From the NCBI GenBank assembly GCA_905193225.1, contig CAJJNV010000014.1, positions 1 to 50,849 on the forward strand: 50,849 nucleotides of DNA, in the 5' to 3' direction. Of the stretch, positions 1 to 9,168 are shown piece after piece (positions within the stretch are counted from its first letter, which is position 1; each line of letters opens with the position of its first letter). This DNA is from an uncultured Oscillospiraceae bacterium (GTDB lineage Bacteria; Bacillota; Clostridia; Oscillospirales; Acutalibacteraceae). The position numbers and the translations under genes were made by a program. The notes below the pieces were generated by a model. That model was not told the DNA's origin. It did no database searches and was given only the letters and a program-made list of their open reading frames with translations.

Positions 1-16
1 GCTGAATAAACTTATT

Positions 17-57
17 CCTTCCCCGCAGGGCCAACACCTTGCGGGGAAGGTTTTTTT
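17..57 (+). terminator. Rho-independent terminator of an upstream gene
   Basis: A GC-rich inverted repeat (CCTTCCCCGCAGG paired with CCTTGCGGGGAAGG) is followed directly by seven T residues at 51-57. It ends a transcript entering from left of the window. Confidence 0.9.
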
Positions 58-120
58 GCGTTGCAACAAGTGATGTGATGCTTGATTTTATGCCGCTTGA
101 CACACCTTTATAAACCAAAA

Positions 121-136
121 TGTTTCACGTGAAACA
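121..136. other. parS site 1
   Basis: Perfect 16-bp palindrome TGTTTCACGTGAAACA, the consensus bound by Spo0J/ParB in Firmicutes. It is flanked by AAAA and TTTT, which extends the palindrome to 24 bp. Confidence 0.93.
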
Positions 137-343
137 TTTTTTAAGACTGCCATACGGCGGGCGACGGGAAAAGGTTTTCTTAATGCGCGGCAAAAACGGC
201 TTTGCGCGGTGGGCGGCGGGAGTGTGATTGGATTTATTGCCGCGATACGCGGCGGAAGAATAGAGGAAATGTTTTTATGTGCAGCGGGAGTTCAACGGAG
301 GTGGGTCATCGCAACACGCGGCGGAAGGACGGCAGGAAGGAAC

Positions 344-484
344 GCTGAGGCCGTCTCGGCTGCGCCGAGACGGGAGGCGTAGGGAATTGCAGCATTACAG
401 GGAATAAACGACGGTGGGTTTTTATTGCAGGCGTCGGGAAGTGCGGCGGGCGCCCTTTGGTCAGCCCAAGCTGACCGCCTCAGC
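344..484. repeat. Family-A interspersed element, copy A1
   Basis: The ends GCTGAGGC (344-351) and GCCTCAGC (477-484) are inverted repeats. Inside the left end is hairpin 1 (GTCTCGG/CCGAGAC), inside the right end hairpin 2 (GGTCAGC/GCTGACC). The inner stem GGGAGGC/GCGCCCT is more degenerate than in other copies. The interior shares the GAATTGCAGC...ATAAA core with A2, A5 and A6. This is the most diverged copy. Confidence 0.75.
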
Positions 485-663
485 GGTGCGACGGGCCGCA
501 GGCTTGTTGTATCGGAAGCTTTGGCACAACAAAAAGGCCTTGCCATTAAAAAAGCTGCTTTGCTTTTTACAAAGCCTGACGGAAGAATCCGCAACATCAT
601 TCTTTTCTCGCCGAGCCGTCGTGAGATGTTGAAAGGTCGGGCAGAGAGGACCGGTATGAGTGC

Positions 664-692
664 TTGACTTTCTCATATATATTGTATATAAT
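664..692 (+). promoter_or_regulatory. SigmaA-type promoter for the 859 gene
   Basis: TTGACT (664-669) and TATAAT (687-692) are separated by 17 bp. The transcript would start near 700 and have a leader of about 160 nt before the start codon at 859. Confidence 0.8.
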
Positions 693-858
693 GACTTTGT
701 ACACCTTATGGTAAAATTGCTTGTTTTGCGGGAAGGCTTCTGCAAAACCTTTCATAATTTTTTCTGCCTTTTTACTTCTTTTTATTGCGGACGACCTTAA
801 GGCCGGCACATTTGCTCCGCAATCACTTTTTCAATAAACACACAGGAGAGCATAGTTA

Positions 859-3102
859 ATGAGTCAGACAGACAAAAAAACGGCCAAAGCCCCCCAGAAA
901 AAACCGAGTCGCCTGAAAAAGGTGCTGTCGTTTTTGGCCTTTGCATTGATAAATGTAGGGGTTATAGCATATATAGCAATAAAGGAATTCGGAGGAGGAA
1001 ACAGCCAGACCGAGAAGGTGGCTCTTTCCCAGATCAACCTGTTTTTCATTCTTGCGGGTCTTGCCTGCTTTGCGGTCTGCATTCTTATGGAAACCTTTAA
1101 ATACGAGGCAATGATACGTGCAACGGCCGGAAAAAGCGACAAACAGACCGCCTTCGAGGTGGCGGTGCTGGGAAAATACTACGACAACATCACCCCCTTA
1201 GGCGCCGGCGGTCAGCCCTTTCAGATATTCCATCTCAAAAAGCGGGGATATGCCGGCGGAACGGCCGCTTCTCTTCCCATTGCGGGATTTGTGGTGCTTC
1301 AGATGGCCTTTGTGTTCCTTGCTCTTATCGTGTTCATCTTTAACGGCAAGGCCATTGACGAATACCCTCTCATTAAATATTCGGCATACATAGGTCTTTT
1401 GTTTTATGCCTTTGTGCCCACCGTTATCGTACTCTTTTCCCTTATACCTAAAACCTTCAGCAAGATCATAAAGGGATTTTTGTGGATTTTCCACAAGATG
1501 CACATTATCAAGAATTATGAGCAGACCAGTCAGAAGGTCTTTGTTTCCCTTGGGGAATACCGCCAGAGTCTTGTGCTCATTTCAAAGACCCCCATGCTCA
1601 TTTCAAAAACATTTTTCTTTTCACTTATCTATGAGATAGCCCTTATGTCCATGCCCTATTTTGTGCTCAGGGCCTTTGGCGTGCATGAGGGATTTATACA
1701 TCTTTTCTCGCTCTGCGTTTTCATTTACGCGGCCATTTCCTTTGTTCCCACTCCCGGAAACGGCGGTGCGGCCGAAAGTATGTTTTACGCCATATTCTCA
1801 TCCCTCGCCGGAAACATGCTTTTCTGGGCGGTGCTTGTGTGGCGTTTCCTTTGCTACTATGCTTTCCTCATTATGGGCATTTTCGTCATATTCACAAATT
1901 CCATGCGCGGAAAGGGCAGCGTTAAAAAACGAAAGCTCAGCAGCACTGCTTCATCGGTGCAGTTTACCGATACCTTTTTCCCGGTTTCGGACGGGGTTTC
2001 TCAGACGGTGGACAGTCTCGCCCAGCGTATGAACGAGGCGGGGTATTGCTGTGTTGTTTGTCCTTCCTCCGACACCGCCTTTAAGGATTGCTTTTCCTAT
2101 GACGTTATACGGGTGCCGTCGGTTAGACTTCCCTTTGCCGGGAAGGTACCGCTGCCCTCTCTTGAGAGGGGCCTTAAAGCCAAGCTCAAGGAAGGGAATT
2201 TTACCGCCTTCCATGCTCATTCTCCCTTCGGAATCGGCAAATACGCCCTTAAAATGGGCAAGAGACTGGGTGTACCGGTCATTGCCTCATTTCACAGTCA
2301 ATATTGCGACGAGCTTATTTCCCTTTCCAAAAACCGCTTTATCGGAAGGCTGCTTTCCAACGCCATTGTCAAGTTCTATTGCCGGGCAAACGAGGTGTGG
2401 GCGCAAAGCCGCAACACCGCCGAGGTGCTGCAAAGCTACGGCTTCAGGGGGGACATTAAAATCGTCGGAAAGGGCACCGAGTTTATCGGGGAATATGTTC
2501 CCGATGACCGTATTGCCGCCCTTAAAGAGGAGCTGCTCATCCCCGTGGATAAAAAGATACTGCTTTATTTCGGAACACTCAGTCAGAAGAAAAACGTGCG
2601 TCTTGTTATCGATACCATGCTTGAGCTTAAGGAAACGGGTGACGAATACATCCTGCTTTCGGTGGGCAGAGGACCGGACGAGGAATACATAAAGAATGTT
2701 ACCGAAAAGTTAGGGCTTGGCGGAAATATTCTTTTCCTTGGTCATATTGCCGATCGCTCTAAGCTTTTAGCCGTTATTTCCATGGCCGATCTGCTTATTT
2801 ATCCCTCTCCCGACAACAGCTTTCCCTCGGTGGTGCGGGAAGCGGCGGCTCTTTCGACGCCTTCTCTTGTGGCCGAAGGCTGCGCATCGGAATACATAAG
2901 CAACAATGTTAACGGATATTTTGCCGAGGCTAATCCCGAGGCCATGGCCGGAAGAATCAAGGAAATTTTTGAAGGCGGAAGTCTTGAGGAAGTGGGAGAT
3001 GTGGCCAAAAACACCCTTCCCACCAGTTGGGACGAGATTGTGAGAGAGTCCAATATGCGCTATAAAAAGGCGGCGCGAGAGTTGCAAAAACGCAGGAAAT
3101 AG
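859..3102 (+). CDS. LPG-synthase-type membrane domain fused to GT4 glycosyltransferase
   Basis: A 747-residue fusion. Residues about 20-350 are a polytopic membrane domain with roughly eight hydrophobic segments and the motif FVPTPGNGGAAES, as in the lysylphosphatidylglycerol-synthase TM / UPF0104 (YbhN-like) family. Residues about 370-740 are a GT-B glycosyltransferase of family 4: an N-terminal DTFFPVSDGVSQT motif, HAHSPFG, and the donor-site segment PSPDNSFPSVVREAAA. The start is supported by CAGGAG 8-10 bases upstream. The family members named above handle or flip lipids; GT4 enzymes of this subtype often glycosylate diacylglycerol. An envelope glycolipid function is therefore an inference. 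The GT half resembles the stand-alone gene at 39387-40691. It probably has its own promoter (664-692). Confidence 0.85.
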   Translation: MSQTDKKTAKAPQKKPSRLKKVLSFLAFALINVGVIAYIAIKEFGGGNSQTEKVALSQINLFFILAGLACFAVCILMETFKYEAMIRATAGKSDKQTAFEVAVLGKYYDNITPLGAGGQPFQIFHLKKRGYAGGTAASLPIAGFVVLQMAFVFLALIVFIFNGKAIDEYPLIKYSAYIGLLFYAFVPTVIVLFSLIPKTFSKIIKGFLWIFHKMHIIKNYEQTSQKVFVSLGEYRQSLVLISKTPMLISKTFFFSLIYEIALMSMPYFVLRAFGVHEGFIHLFSLCVFIYAAISFVPTPGNGGAAESMFYAIFSSLAGNMLFWAVLVWRFLCYYAFLIMGIFVIFTNSMRGKGSVKKRKLSSTASSVQFTDTFFPVSDGVSQTVDSLAQRMNEAGYCCVVCPSSDTAFKDCFSYDVIRVPSVRLPFAGKVPLPSLERGLKAKLKEGNFTAFHAHSPFGIGKYALKMGKRLGVPVIASFHSQYCDELISLSKNRFIGRLLSNAIVKFYCRANEVWAQSRNTAEVLQSYGFRGDIKIVGKGTEFIGEYVPDDRIAALKEELLIPVDKKILLYFGTLSQKKNVRLVIDTMLELKETGDEYILLSVGRGPDEEYIKNVTEKLGLGGNILFLGHIADRSKLLAVISMADLLIYPSPDNSFPSVVREAAALSTPSLVAEGCASEYISNNVNGYFAEANPEAMAGRIKEIFEGGSLEEVGDVAKNTLPTSWDEIVRESNMRYKKAARELQKRRK

Positions 3103-3293
3103 CTTTTACGGGAAAAGCGCGGGAGCTGCAAAAATGCAGAAACCTGCTTTTACTGAAAATATTACGGTGGAGAAGTCCCGTGACCCGTGAAAAGCTTCAT
3201 AAAAACAGCGGGGGCAGCCAATGATTCCTACCCCCGTCGACTTAATCGGACGGTGCTGAAAATACCGTCTCATTACACCAGAGGTGTTTTTAC
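3103..3293 (+). promoter_or_regulatory. Leader region of alr with two hairpins
   Basis: Two inverted repeats are visible: CGGGGG/CCCCCG (3209-3236) and GACGGT/ACCGTC (3249-3269), neither followed by a T run. They may fold in the 5' leader of alr. I do not recognise a known riboswitch. Confidence 0.3.
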
Positions 3294-4484
3294 TTGTCAG
3301 ATAAATTTTTCAGAAGAACCTGGGCGCAGGTTGATCTTGACGCCCTTAAACACAACTTTGAAGTGCTGCGTTCCATCGTGCCGGACAGTGCCGAGATAAT
3401 GGGTATCGTCAAGGCCGACGCATACGGTCACGGGGTCGAGATGATTTCTAAAACCCTTTGCGATTTAGGAGTCGACCGATTTGGCGTATCCTCCGTTTCC
3501 GAGGCTGAGCAGCTTCGCTCCTTCGGCATAAAAAAGCCGGTGCTCATTTTGGGATATACCCCCTGTGATCTTGCAAAGGAACTTTTTGAAAACGACATTA
3601 CCCAGGCGGTTTACGATCTTGGTTATGCAAAGGAATTGTCCTCTGCCGCCGAGGCTGCCGGTGTACGCATAAAGGCCCACATAAAGCTTGATGTGGGAAT
3701 GGGCAGGCTTGGCTTTTTGGCCAAAAACGACAACTGCATAGATGAGATAAAGCAGGTAGCTGCTCTCGGCGGTCTTGACATCAAGGGGATTTTTACCCAC
3801 TTCCCCTCGGCCGACAGGGACGGCGACGAAAGCGGAGAGATAACAAAAAAACAGGCCGCGCTTTTTATAAGCCGCTGCAACACCCTTGAAAAGCAGGGAA
3901 TACATTTTGAGACACGGCATTGCTGCAATTCGGCAGGATCGCTGACCATCGGCAAAGGCGAGGCGGGACTTGACTGCGTTAGAGAGGGCATTACACTTTA
4001 TGGGCTTTCTCCCTCGCCCGCCCTTAAAGGGGCGGCAAAGCTTTACCCGGTTATGTCCCTTAAGACGGTGGTTTCTATGGTCAAGACCATCGAAAAGGGC
4101 GATACGGTCAGCTACGGAATGACCTTTACGGCACAGGGAAAAATGAAGCTTGCATCGGTCTGCATAGGCTATGCCGACGGATATCCCCGCCGCCTTTCTT
4201 CAAAGGGGTATATGCTTATAAATGGGCAGAAAGCTCCCATTGTCGGCAGGGTATGTATGGATCAGCTGATGCTTGACGTAACAGGCATTGACGGCGTTAA
4301 AATCGGCGATGAGGTAACGGTTTTCGGAAAGAGCGGAGATGCCGAGCTTTCGGTGGACGATGTTGCCGCTGCGGCCGATACCATTAACTATGAGCTGATC
4401 TGCATTCTCGGAAAAAGGGTGCCGAGGGTCTTTTTAAAGGACGGAAAGGTGCTTTCGGTTACCGATTATATCAGCAGCCGATGA
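3294..4484 (+). CDS. alr: Alanine racemase
   Basis: PLP-dependent racemase converting L-alanine to D-alanine for peptidoglycan. The 396 residues match the usual family length. The PLP lysine is K40 in the motif VKADAYGHG. The C-terminal half has the second catalytic tyrosine segment (VSYGMTFTA) and IGYADGYPRRL. The start is a TTG at 3294 (MSDKFFRRTWAQVDLDAL) with GAGGTG nine bases upstream; no ATG fits the family N-terminus better. It is separated by about 190 bases from the preceding gene and may have its own leader. Confidence 0.96.
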   Translation: MSDKFFRRTWAQVDLDALKHNFEVLRSIVPDSAEIMGIVKADAYGHGVEMISKTLCDLGVDRFGVSSVSEAEQLRSFGIKKPVLILGYTPCDLAKELFENDITQAVYDLGYAKELSSAAEAAGVRIKAHIKLDVGMGRLGFLAKNDNCIDEIKQVAALGGLDIKGIFTHFPSADRDGDESGEITKKQAALFISRCNTLEKQGIHFETRHCCNSAGSLTIGKGEAGLDCVREGITLYGLSPSPALKGAAKLYPVMSLKTVVSMVKTIEKGDTVSYGMTFTAQGKMKLASVCIGYADGYPRRLSSKGYMLINGQKAPIVGRVCMDQLMLDVTGIDGVKIGDEVTVFGKSGDAELSVDDVAAAADTINYELICILGKRVPRVFLKDGKVLSVTDYISSR

Positions 4485-4529
4485 TTGGCGGAAAAACAGA
4501 AGCTGCCGTGATTTAACAAACAAAGATAT

Positions 4530-4625
4530 CTTTAAGCAAAAGCATAAAAGGGTACGGTAATCGGCCATAAGATTTGACGCTGCCGGGATAATGAATGCGA
4601 TGCCGCACGAAAAGAGACGGAGACG
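4530..4625. repeat. Possible decayed family-C element
   Basis: TTTAAGCAA (from 4530), a GTACGG string and GCGATGCCGCACGAAAAG (4596-4613) match internal and terminal pieces of family C (compare 25042-25195), but the copy is incomplete and diverged. Confidence 0.35.
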
Positions 4626-4743
4626 CCGCAGGGTATCGCAAAGATTTCCACAGCCCGCCGGAAAGAAACAAACAAATCCGCAGGTTATCGCCAATGCTAA
4701 GCAGCAGCCGAAAAAACAAAGGGAAAAGGAAGAGGAAAAATGA
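4591..4743 (+). CDS. Possible small basic protein overlapping the next gene
   Basis: A 50-codon frame starts at ATG 4591 and ends in TGA that overlaps the ATG at 4740 as ATGA, the usual arrangement of translational coupling. The product would be very basic (six arginines in a row near the start, then many K, Q and E). There is no good Shine-Dalgarno sequence, and the first codons lie in a family-C-like remnant. It may equally be a purine-rich leader. No homology recognised. Confidence 0.25.
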   Translation: MNAMPHEKRRRRRRVSQRFPQPAGKKQTNPQVIANAKQQPKKQREKEEEK

Positions 4744-7361
4744 AGGCACAGGATGTTTTTAACAATCGGTCGGCGGCTTTTTCCCGCTCGCCCCAAAAAC
4801 GCAGCCGGTATATTCCGAGAAATCGGGCTGCCGAGTTTTCCGACCTGACAAAGGGAGCTATGGATTGCCGTATTTCTCTTTGCGGGACATGGTCTTTTTG
4901 CCTTTTTGACGGCATTTCCGAAATCGACGACCGACTTATTGAAGCATCACATGATCTTTCGGAATTTGAAAAAATCGATCTGCCTAAATCCCTTTTAAGA
5001 GAGGAAGGACTGCCCTTTTGCTTTCCCGACATTCCCGATACCGCCAAAACCGCCCTCTTTTGCAGGGATGTTGACGTGGATTTTTCGGGGCAAAAGACCT
5101 TTCTTGTATTTGAAGGATTTACGGGGGATCTGGCGGTCTTTATCAACGGCATAGAGGCGGGGTTTTCGTCGGGCGGCGGAAATCTTTGCGAATTTGACGT
5201 GACAAGATTTTTATCCCCGGGTAAAAACCGTTTTTGCATTGTGCTTTTGTCGGTTTGCAAGCAAAGCTTTTTTAAATCTGTGCTTCAAAGAATTTTTTTC
5301 GGAATAACCGAGCCTTTTTATCTTTTGACTCGCGAAAAGAGCCACATCTGCGACCTTGTGCTTGAGACCTCCCTTTCGGAGGGGTTTGGTCAGGGGACGG
5401 TTACGGCTGCCCTTTCGGGGGATTTTTTATCTGCCGGAAAATGCCGTCTTTTCGACGAGTATGGGGAAGTAGTTTCGAGCGGCGATTTTGACGAGGACGG
5501 AAAGGCCGAGCTTTGCCTGAATTACCCTCGTCTGTGGTCGACCGAGCAGCCCGATCTTTACCTCTTTGAGGCCGAGATTTGCGGAGAATATATTTATAAA
5601 TACATCGGATTTAAACACATAGATATTGATATAAACGAAGGGCTGCGGCTCAACGGACGGAAATTCCGTTTCCACGGAGGGGTCTACGATCCCATCGGAA
5701 AGACCGATAGCGAGGTCAAAAACGACATTTTGACCCTTAAACAAAATCACGTCGATGCCATTGTAATCAAAGGCGGGGATCATCTCGACCGCCTGCTTTC
5801 ACTGTGCGACCGTTACGGGGTTCTTGCAATTGCCGATGTGGGTATCAGTTCAGAGGCCTTTGACGGGGCGGGCAGCCGCCGCATTTACGACGACGGAACA
5901 ATATTCCCCATTATCGAGGAGGAAATTGCCGGACGGATCATTCTTATCAGAAGTCACACCTGCCTTGCGGGAATAGGATTTTTCGATTTCTGCGGCGACG
6001 GAAAAAACGTTTATGACGCCATTTCCCTTTGCAGGGATCTTTGCGGTGCTCCGATATTTTACGCCGGAGAACCGGCCGACACGGTAAGATCAAGCAGCTT
6101 TGAACAGCGTCCCGACATATATTTTACCGACCGTTCCCTTAAAAGCTTTGACGATCCCTTTGCCGGCAAAAAGCCGGTGGCGGTTTTGGGAGAGGCGCCC
6201 GAGACCGACGACATACGGGTACTGGGGGCGTTTGATCTTTGTCCCTTTGAGCATCTTTGGCAGCTTAAAGCCGCCCATCCCTTCTTTAAGGTTGATGAAA
6301 TCGACGCAGGATCGGGAGATTTTTATATAACCAATCTTTTCGGCTTTTGCTATCTTTCTCATCTTGAGTGTTCTTTTGAGGTTACAAGCAGGGGAAAGAT
6401 TACGGCCAAGGGCTTTGTGGGGGCGCTGCCCCTTTCTCCCGGAAAGTGCGAGAAGGTACACGTCGATTTTGTCCTGCCGAAGGGGGACGAAAACTACATA
6501 CGGTTTGAATTTAAGCGGCTGGGCGACTGCAAATGGGCCAAGGACGGATTCTCCGAAGGATCGGTGCAGTTTAAGCTTCCCGATCGTCCTTACCGTCATA
6601 CCGGAGAAGATGAAACCGACGACGGGCCGCAAGAGCTTGACCTCTTTGATATGACCGACGGCGGGGAGAGCATTTCCGCCAAAGATATAGGCGGTGCTGC
6701 CGATGCTGCACGGTCGGGCGCTCCCAAAACAGACGAAACCGATGGAAAGGTCGTTATTTCGGGAAAAGATTTTAAATATGTTTTTTCAAAGCTTTCGGGC
6801 TCGTTTGAGCTTCTTGAGCACAAGGGAAAAAACATCTGCTCATCCCCGCTCAAATTAAAAATCTTTTGCAACGAGCGGCTTTTGCCCGCATTTTGCTCGG
6901 CCGAGCTGTCGGTCGACGGAGAGCTTGCGGTCATAAGAAGCGAGGCTGTTTATATGGCCGAGGGTCAAAGCGGAAAACAGAGCTTTGTGGCCGTATGGTG
7001 CATCGACAAAATGGGCAGGATATCCCTCGACTGCTCGGTGCCTTCGGGAGATTTTGAAACCGACGGAATAGGGCTTGACTTAGGTCTTAAAAGCACCGAT
7101 TTTGTCTACTTCGGCAGGGGTGAAAAATCGGGATATACCGGCATTTTCAGAACAAAAGGCGATTCCCGCCGACTCATACGCTGCTGCCTGTTCGACAAGA
7201 TAAAACGGCCGCTCTGCGTTTTCTGCAGCGACCGTATGACGGTTGAAACAAAGGACGGTCTTGCCACCTTTTCGGCAGGTCATTTTGACGGGGAAAGGGG
7301 CCTTTGCGAGCTGTCCCTTTGTATATGCCCCGACAGGGAAGGCCGTTTGCTGTTTGAATAG
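4740..7361 (+). CDS. GH2 beta-galactosidase-like protein, probably catalytically inactive
   Basis: 873 residues with glycoside hydrolase family 2 layout. There is a sugar-binding jelly roll (about 41-200, with LCGTW and an INGIEAGFSSGG segment), an Ig-like domain (about 205-300), a TIM-barrel-like region (about 305-510, with LNGRKFRFHGGVYD and LCDRYGVLAIADVG) and a C-terminal region resembling LacZ domain 5 (from about 675). In active LacZ-type enzymes the barrel has RGVNRH, VRxSHYP, a GNE acid/base motif and an EY nucleophile motif. Here the corresponding segments read HGGVYD, IVIKGGD, FFDFCGDG and no clear EY. It is also shorter than the roughly 1000-residue LacZ family. I infer a pseudoenzyme or carbohydrate-binding role, cytoplasmic because there is no signal peptide. 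RBS GGAAGAGG lies upstream. Confidence 0.7.
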   Translation: MKAQDVFNNRSAAFSRSPQKRSRYIPRNRAAEFSDLTKGAMDCRISLCGTWSFCLFDGISEIDDRLIEASHDLSEFEKIDLPKSLLREEGLPFCFPDIPDTAKTALFCRDVDVDFSGQKTFLVFEGFTGDLAVFINGIEAGFSSGGGNLCEFDVTRFLSPGKNRFCIVLLSVCKQSFFKSVLQRIFFGITEPFYLLTREKSHICDLVLETSLSEGFGQGTVTAALSGDFLSAGKCRLFDEYGEVVSSGDFDEDGKAELCLNYPRLWSTEQPDLYLFEAEICGEYIYKYIGFKHIDIDINEGLRLNGRKFRFHGGVYDPIGKTDSEVKNDILTLKQNHVDAIVIKGGDHLDRLLSLCDRYGVLAIADVGISSEAFDGAGSRRIYDDGTIFPIIEEEIAGRIILIRSHTCLAGIGFFDFCGDGKNVYDAISLCRDLCGAPIFYAGEPADTVRSSSFEQRPDIYFTDRSLKSFDDPFAGKKPVAVLGEAPETDDIRVLGAFDLCPFEHLWQLKAAHPFFKVDEIDAGSGDFYITNLFGFCYLSHLECSFEVTSRGKITAKGFVGALPLSPGKCEKVHVDFVLPKGDENYIRFEFKRLGDCKWAKDGFSEGSVQFKLPDRPYRHTGEDETDDGPQELDLFDMTDGGESISAKDIGGAADAARSGAPKTDETDGKVVISGKDFKYVFSKLSGSFELLEHKGKNICSSPLKLKIFCNERLLPAFCSAELSVDGELAVIRSEAVYMAEGQSGKQSFVAVWCIDKMGRISLDCSVPSGDFETDGIGLDLGLKSTDFVYFGRGEKSGYTGIFRTKGDSRRLIRCCLFDKIKRPLCVFCSDRMTVETKDGLATFSAGHFDGERGLCELSLCICPDREGRLLFE

Positions 7362-7454
7362 GCCGTTTTTCCGAAAGGCTTTATCGTTATCGGGAGGCTT
7401 TATCGGCATCTGAATGATTGATTTTGCCGGCATCACTTCATTGAGCTCGGGTGA

Positions 7455-7505
7455 TTTTATCCGATGATTTTATCCGATGCATTTTTTCCATGCTTTTTAT
7501 CCGAT
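7455..7505. repeat. Three direct repeats of TTTTATCCGAT
   Basis: The 11-mer occurs at 7455-7465, 7468-7478 and 7495-7505, just upstream of trmL. It could be a protein-binding array or simple tandem drift. Confidence 0.5.
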
Positions 7506-7544
7506 ATTTTTATTTGGTTGTTGTTTTTACAGAAGGTTGATTTT

Positions 7545-8045
7545 ATGTTTAATATAGTTTTGGTCGAGCCGGAAATTCCGCAAAATACCGGCAACATTGC
7601 ACGCACCTGCGCCGCCACCGGCAGCAGGCTTCATCTCATCGAGCCGCTGGGATTTAAGATCGACGACAAAAAACTTAAACGGGCGGGACTGGATTATTGG
7701 TGGCTGCTCGACATAAACTATTATAAGAATTTAGACGAATTTTTCGAGAAAAACAAGGGGCGGTTTTTCTTCTTTTCCACCAAGGCCCGGAAAAATCACT
7801 GTCAGGTGGAATATAAGGACGGGGATTATCTGGTTTTCGGCAAGGAAACAAAGGGACTGCCCGAAAAGCTGCTTTTTGAACACAAGGACAGCTGCGTACG
7901 GCTGCCCATGCTTTCTGAGGCAAGGAGCCTTAATCTTTCAAATTCGGTAGCGGTGGGAGTTTATGAGGCCCTTCGCCAAACCGGATTTAAGAGTCTTGAG
8001 CAGGAGGGAAATCTGCGGGATTATTGCTGGGATCAGACCGAGTAA
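7545..8045 (+). CDS. trmL: tRNA (cytidine/uridine-34-2'-O)-methyltransferase, TrmL/CspR type
   Basis: 166 residues of a minimal SPOUT methyltransferase. It begins MFNIVLVEPEIPQNTGNIAR, which is the diagnostic TrmL N-terminus, and has the knot motifs LVFGKETKGLP and LPMLSEARSLNLSNSVAV at the SAM-binding C-terminus. The family methylates the ribose of the wobble base in tRNA-Leu. The start at 7545 is preferred over an upstream in-frame ATG (7464) because AGAAGG lies at 7531-7536 and the conserved N-terminus begins here. Confidence 0.92.
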   Translation: MFNIVLVEPEIPQNTGNIARTCAATGSRLHLIEPLGFKIDDKKLKRAGLDYWWLLDINYYKNLDEFFEKNKGRFFFFSTKARKNHCQVEYKDGDYLVFGKETKGLPEKLLFEHKDSCVRLPMLSEARSLNLSNSVAVGVYEALRQTGFKSLEQEGNLRDYCWDQTE

Positions 8046-8171
8046 AAAACGGAAAACGCCGGTCTGCAAGACCCTGCCGCCGACCCCGTTCGGCAGAGAT
8101 GCCTGTTAAGCGCTTTACATATTTACTTATGCTTAGGATCGGCGACGGTCGATTCTTAATCGGAGGAATTT

Positions 8172-9038
8172 ATGAAAAAATCATCTTGGTCTGAAAAGCT
8201 TTTCGATATGCTGCTTTTTATCGCCGGAAGCGCCCTTTACTCCCTTTCGGTCAATGTTTTTACGCTGCCCAATCACATTGCCCCCGGCGGGCTTACCGGT
8301 GTGGGTACGCTCATAAACTATCTTTCGGGATTCCCGGTGGGCGCGTCGGTCATTTTAATGAACATCCCTCTGTTCTTTTTCGGGGTAAAGATACTCGGCA
8401 GGGAATTTTTTTTCAAAACCGTCGCCGCAACACTGCTTTCCTCGGTTCTTATCGACATCGGCGGCACATTTCTGCCGGGATACAGCGGGGATCACATTCT
8501 GGCGGCCATTTACGGCGGTGTGCTTTCGGGAGCGGGAATGTCCCTTATATTTATCAGAGGCGGCACCACCGGCGGCACCGATATTCTGGCAAAGCTCATT
8601 AAACACGCCTTTCCCCATCTTTCCATCGGGCACATCATTCTGGCCCTTGACGCGATCATTCTTATAGGTGCGGCCGTCGTTTACAAAAGCATCGACAGCT
8701 CCCTTTATGCCATAATTGTAATTTTCGTTTCGACCACCATTATCGACCGTTCGATATACGGGGTGGGAAGCGGAAAAGTCATTTATATCTTTTCAAAAAA
8801 ATCCGAGCAGATCGCCTCTCAAATCACCGAGCAGCTGAAACGGGGCGCCACACTTCTTAAAACCACCGGTGCCTATTCGGGAGACGATCGGAAGGTGGTT
8901 ATGTGCGCGCTGCGGCGGCACGAGGTTTTCAGCCTTAAAAAGATCGTGCTCGACATCGATCCTACCGCATTTGTCATTGTGGGAGATGTGGGGCAGGTAA
9001 TGGGCAAGGGATTCAATTCCCTTAAGAACAGCGAATAG
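8172..9038 (+). CDS. YitT-family membrane protein (DUF161/DUF2179)
   Basis: 288 residues. The N-terminal two thirds have five to six hydrophobic segments with motifs typical of the family (NHIAPGGLTGV, GGTTGGTDILA). The last about 80 residues form the soluble DUF2179 domain (RGATLLKTTGAYSGDDRKVV...VGDVGQVMGKGF). The family's function is unknown; membrane location follows from the sequence. RBS CGGAGGA lies seven to eight bases upstream. Confidence 0.9.
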   Translation: MKKSSWSEKLFDMLLFIAGSALYSLSVNVFTLPNHIAPGGLTGVGTLINYLSGFPVGASVILMNIPLFFFGVKILGREFFFKTVAATLLSSVLIDIGGTFLPGYSGDHILAAIYGGVLSGAGMSLIFIRGGTTGGTDILAKLIKHAFPHLSIGHIILALDAIILIGAAVVYKSIDSSLYAIIVIFVSTTIIDRSIYGVGSGKVIYIFSKKSEQIASQITEQLKRGATLLKTTGAYSGDDRKVVMCALRRHEVFSLKKIVLDIDPTAFVIVGDVGQVMGKGFNSLKNSE

Positions 9039-9168
9039 CGACCGGGTTTTGGTCGGCGGTTTTTGATTCTGTTTGAGTCATTTTTGCAAAACAAGATCGG
9101 AAAATTTGTCGAAAAACGGTCGGAAAAAATCGCTGTAACCCGCATATTTACTAAGGTTTTTAACAAAA

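Larger units (their letters stand above)
58..858. other. Gene-free region with parS, family-A element and promoter
   Basis: I see no convincing gene in these 800 bases. The short open frames lack ribosome binding sites and run through the family-A repeat. The region holds one parS site (121-136), repeat A1 (344-484) and a strong promoter (664-692) for the gene starting at 859. The stretch 137-343 is GC-rich with nothing I can identify. Confidence 0.6.

Noticed and set aside
292..809. Short open frames in the first 850 bases
   Set aside because: They overlap each other on both strands, run through repeat A1 and the promoter, and lack Shine-Dalgarno sequences.
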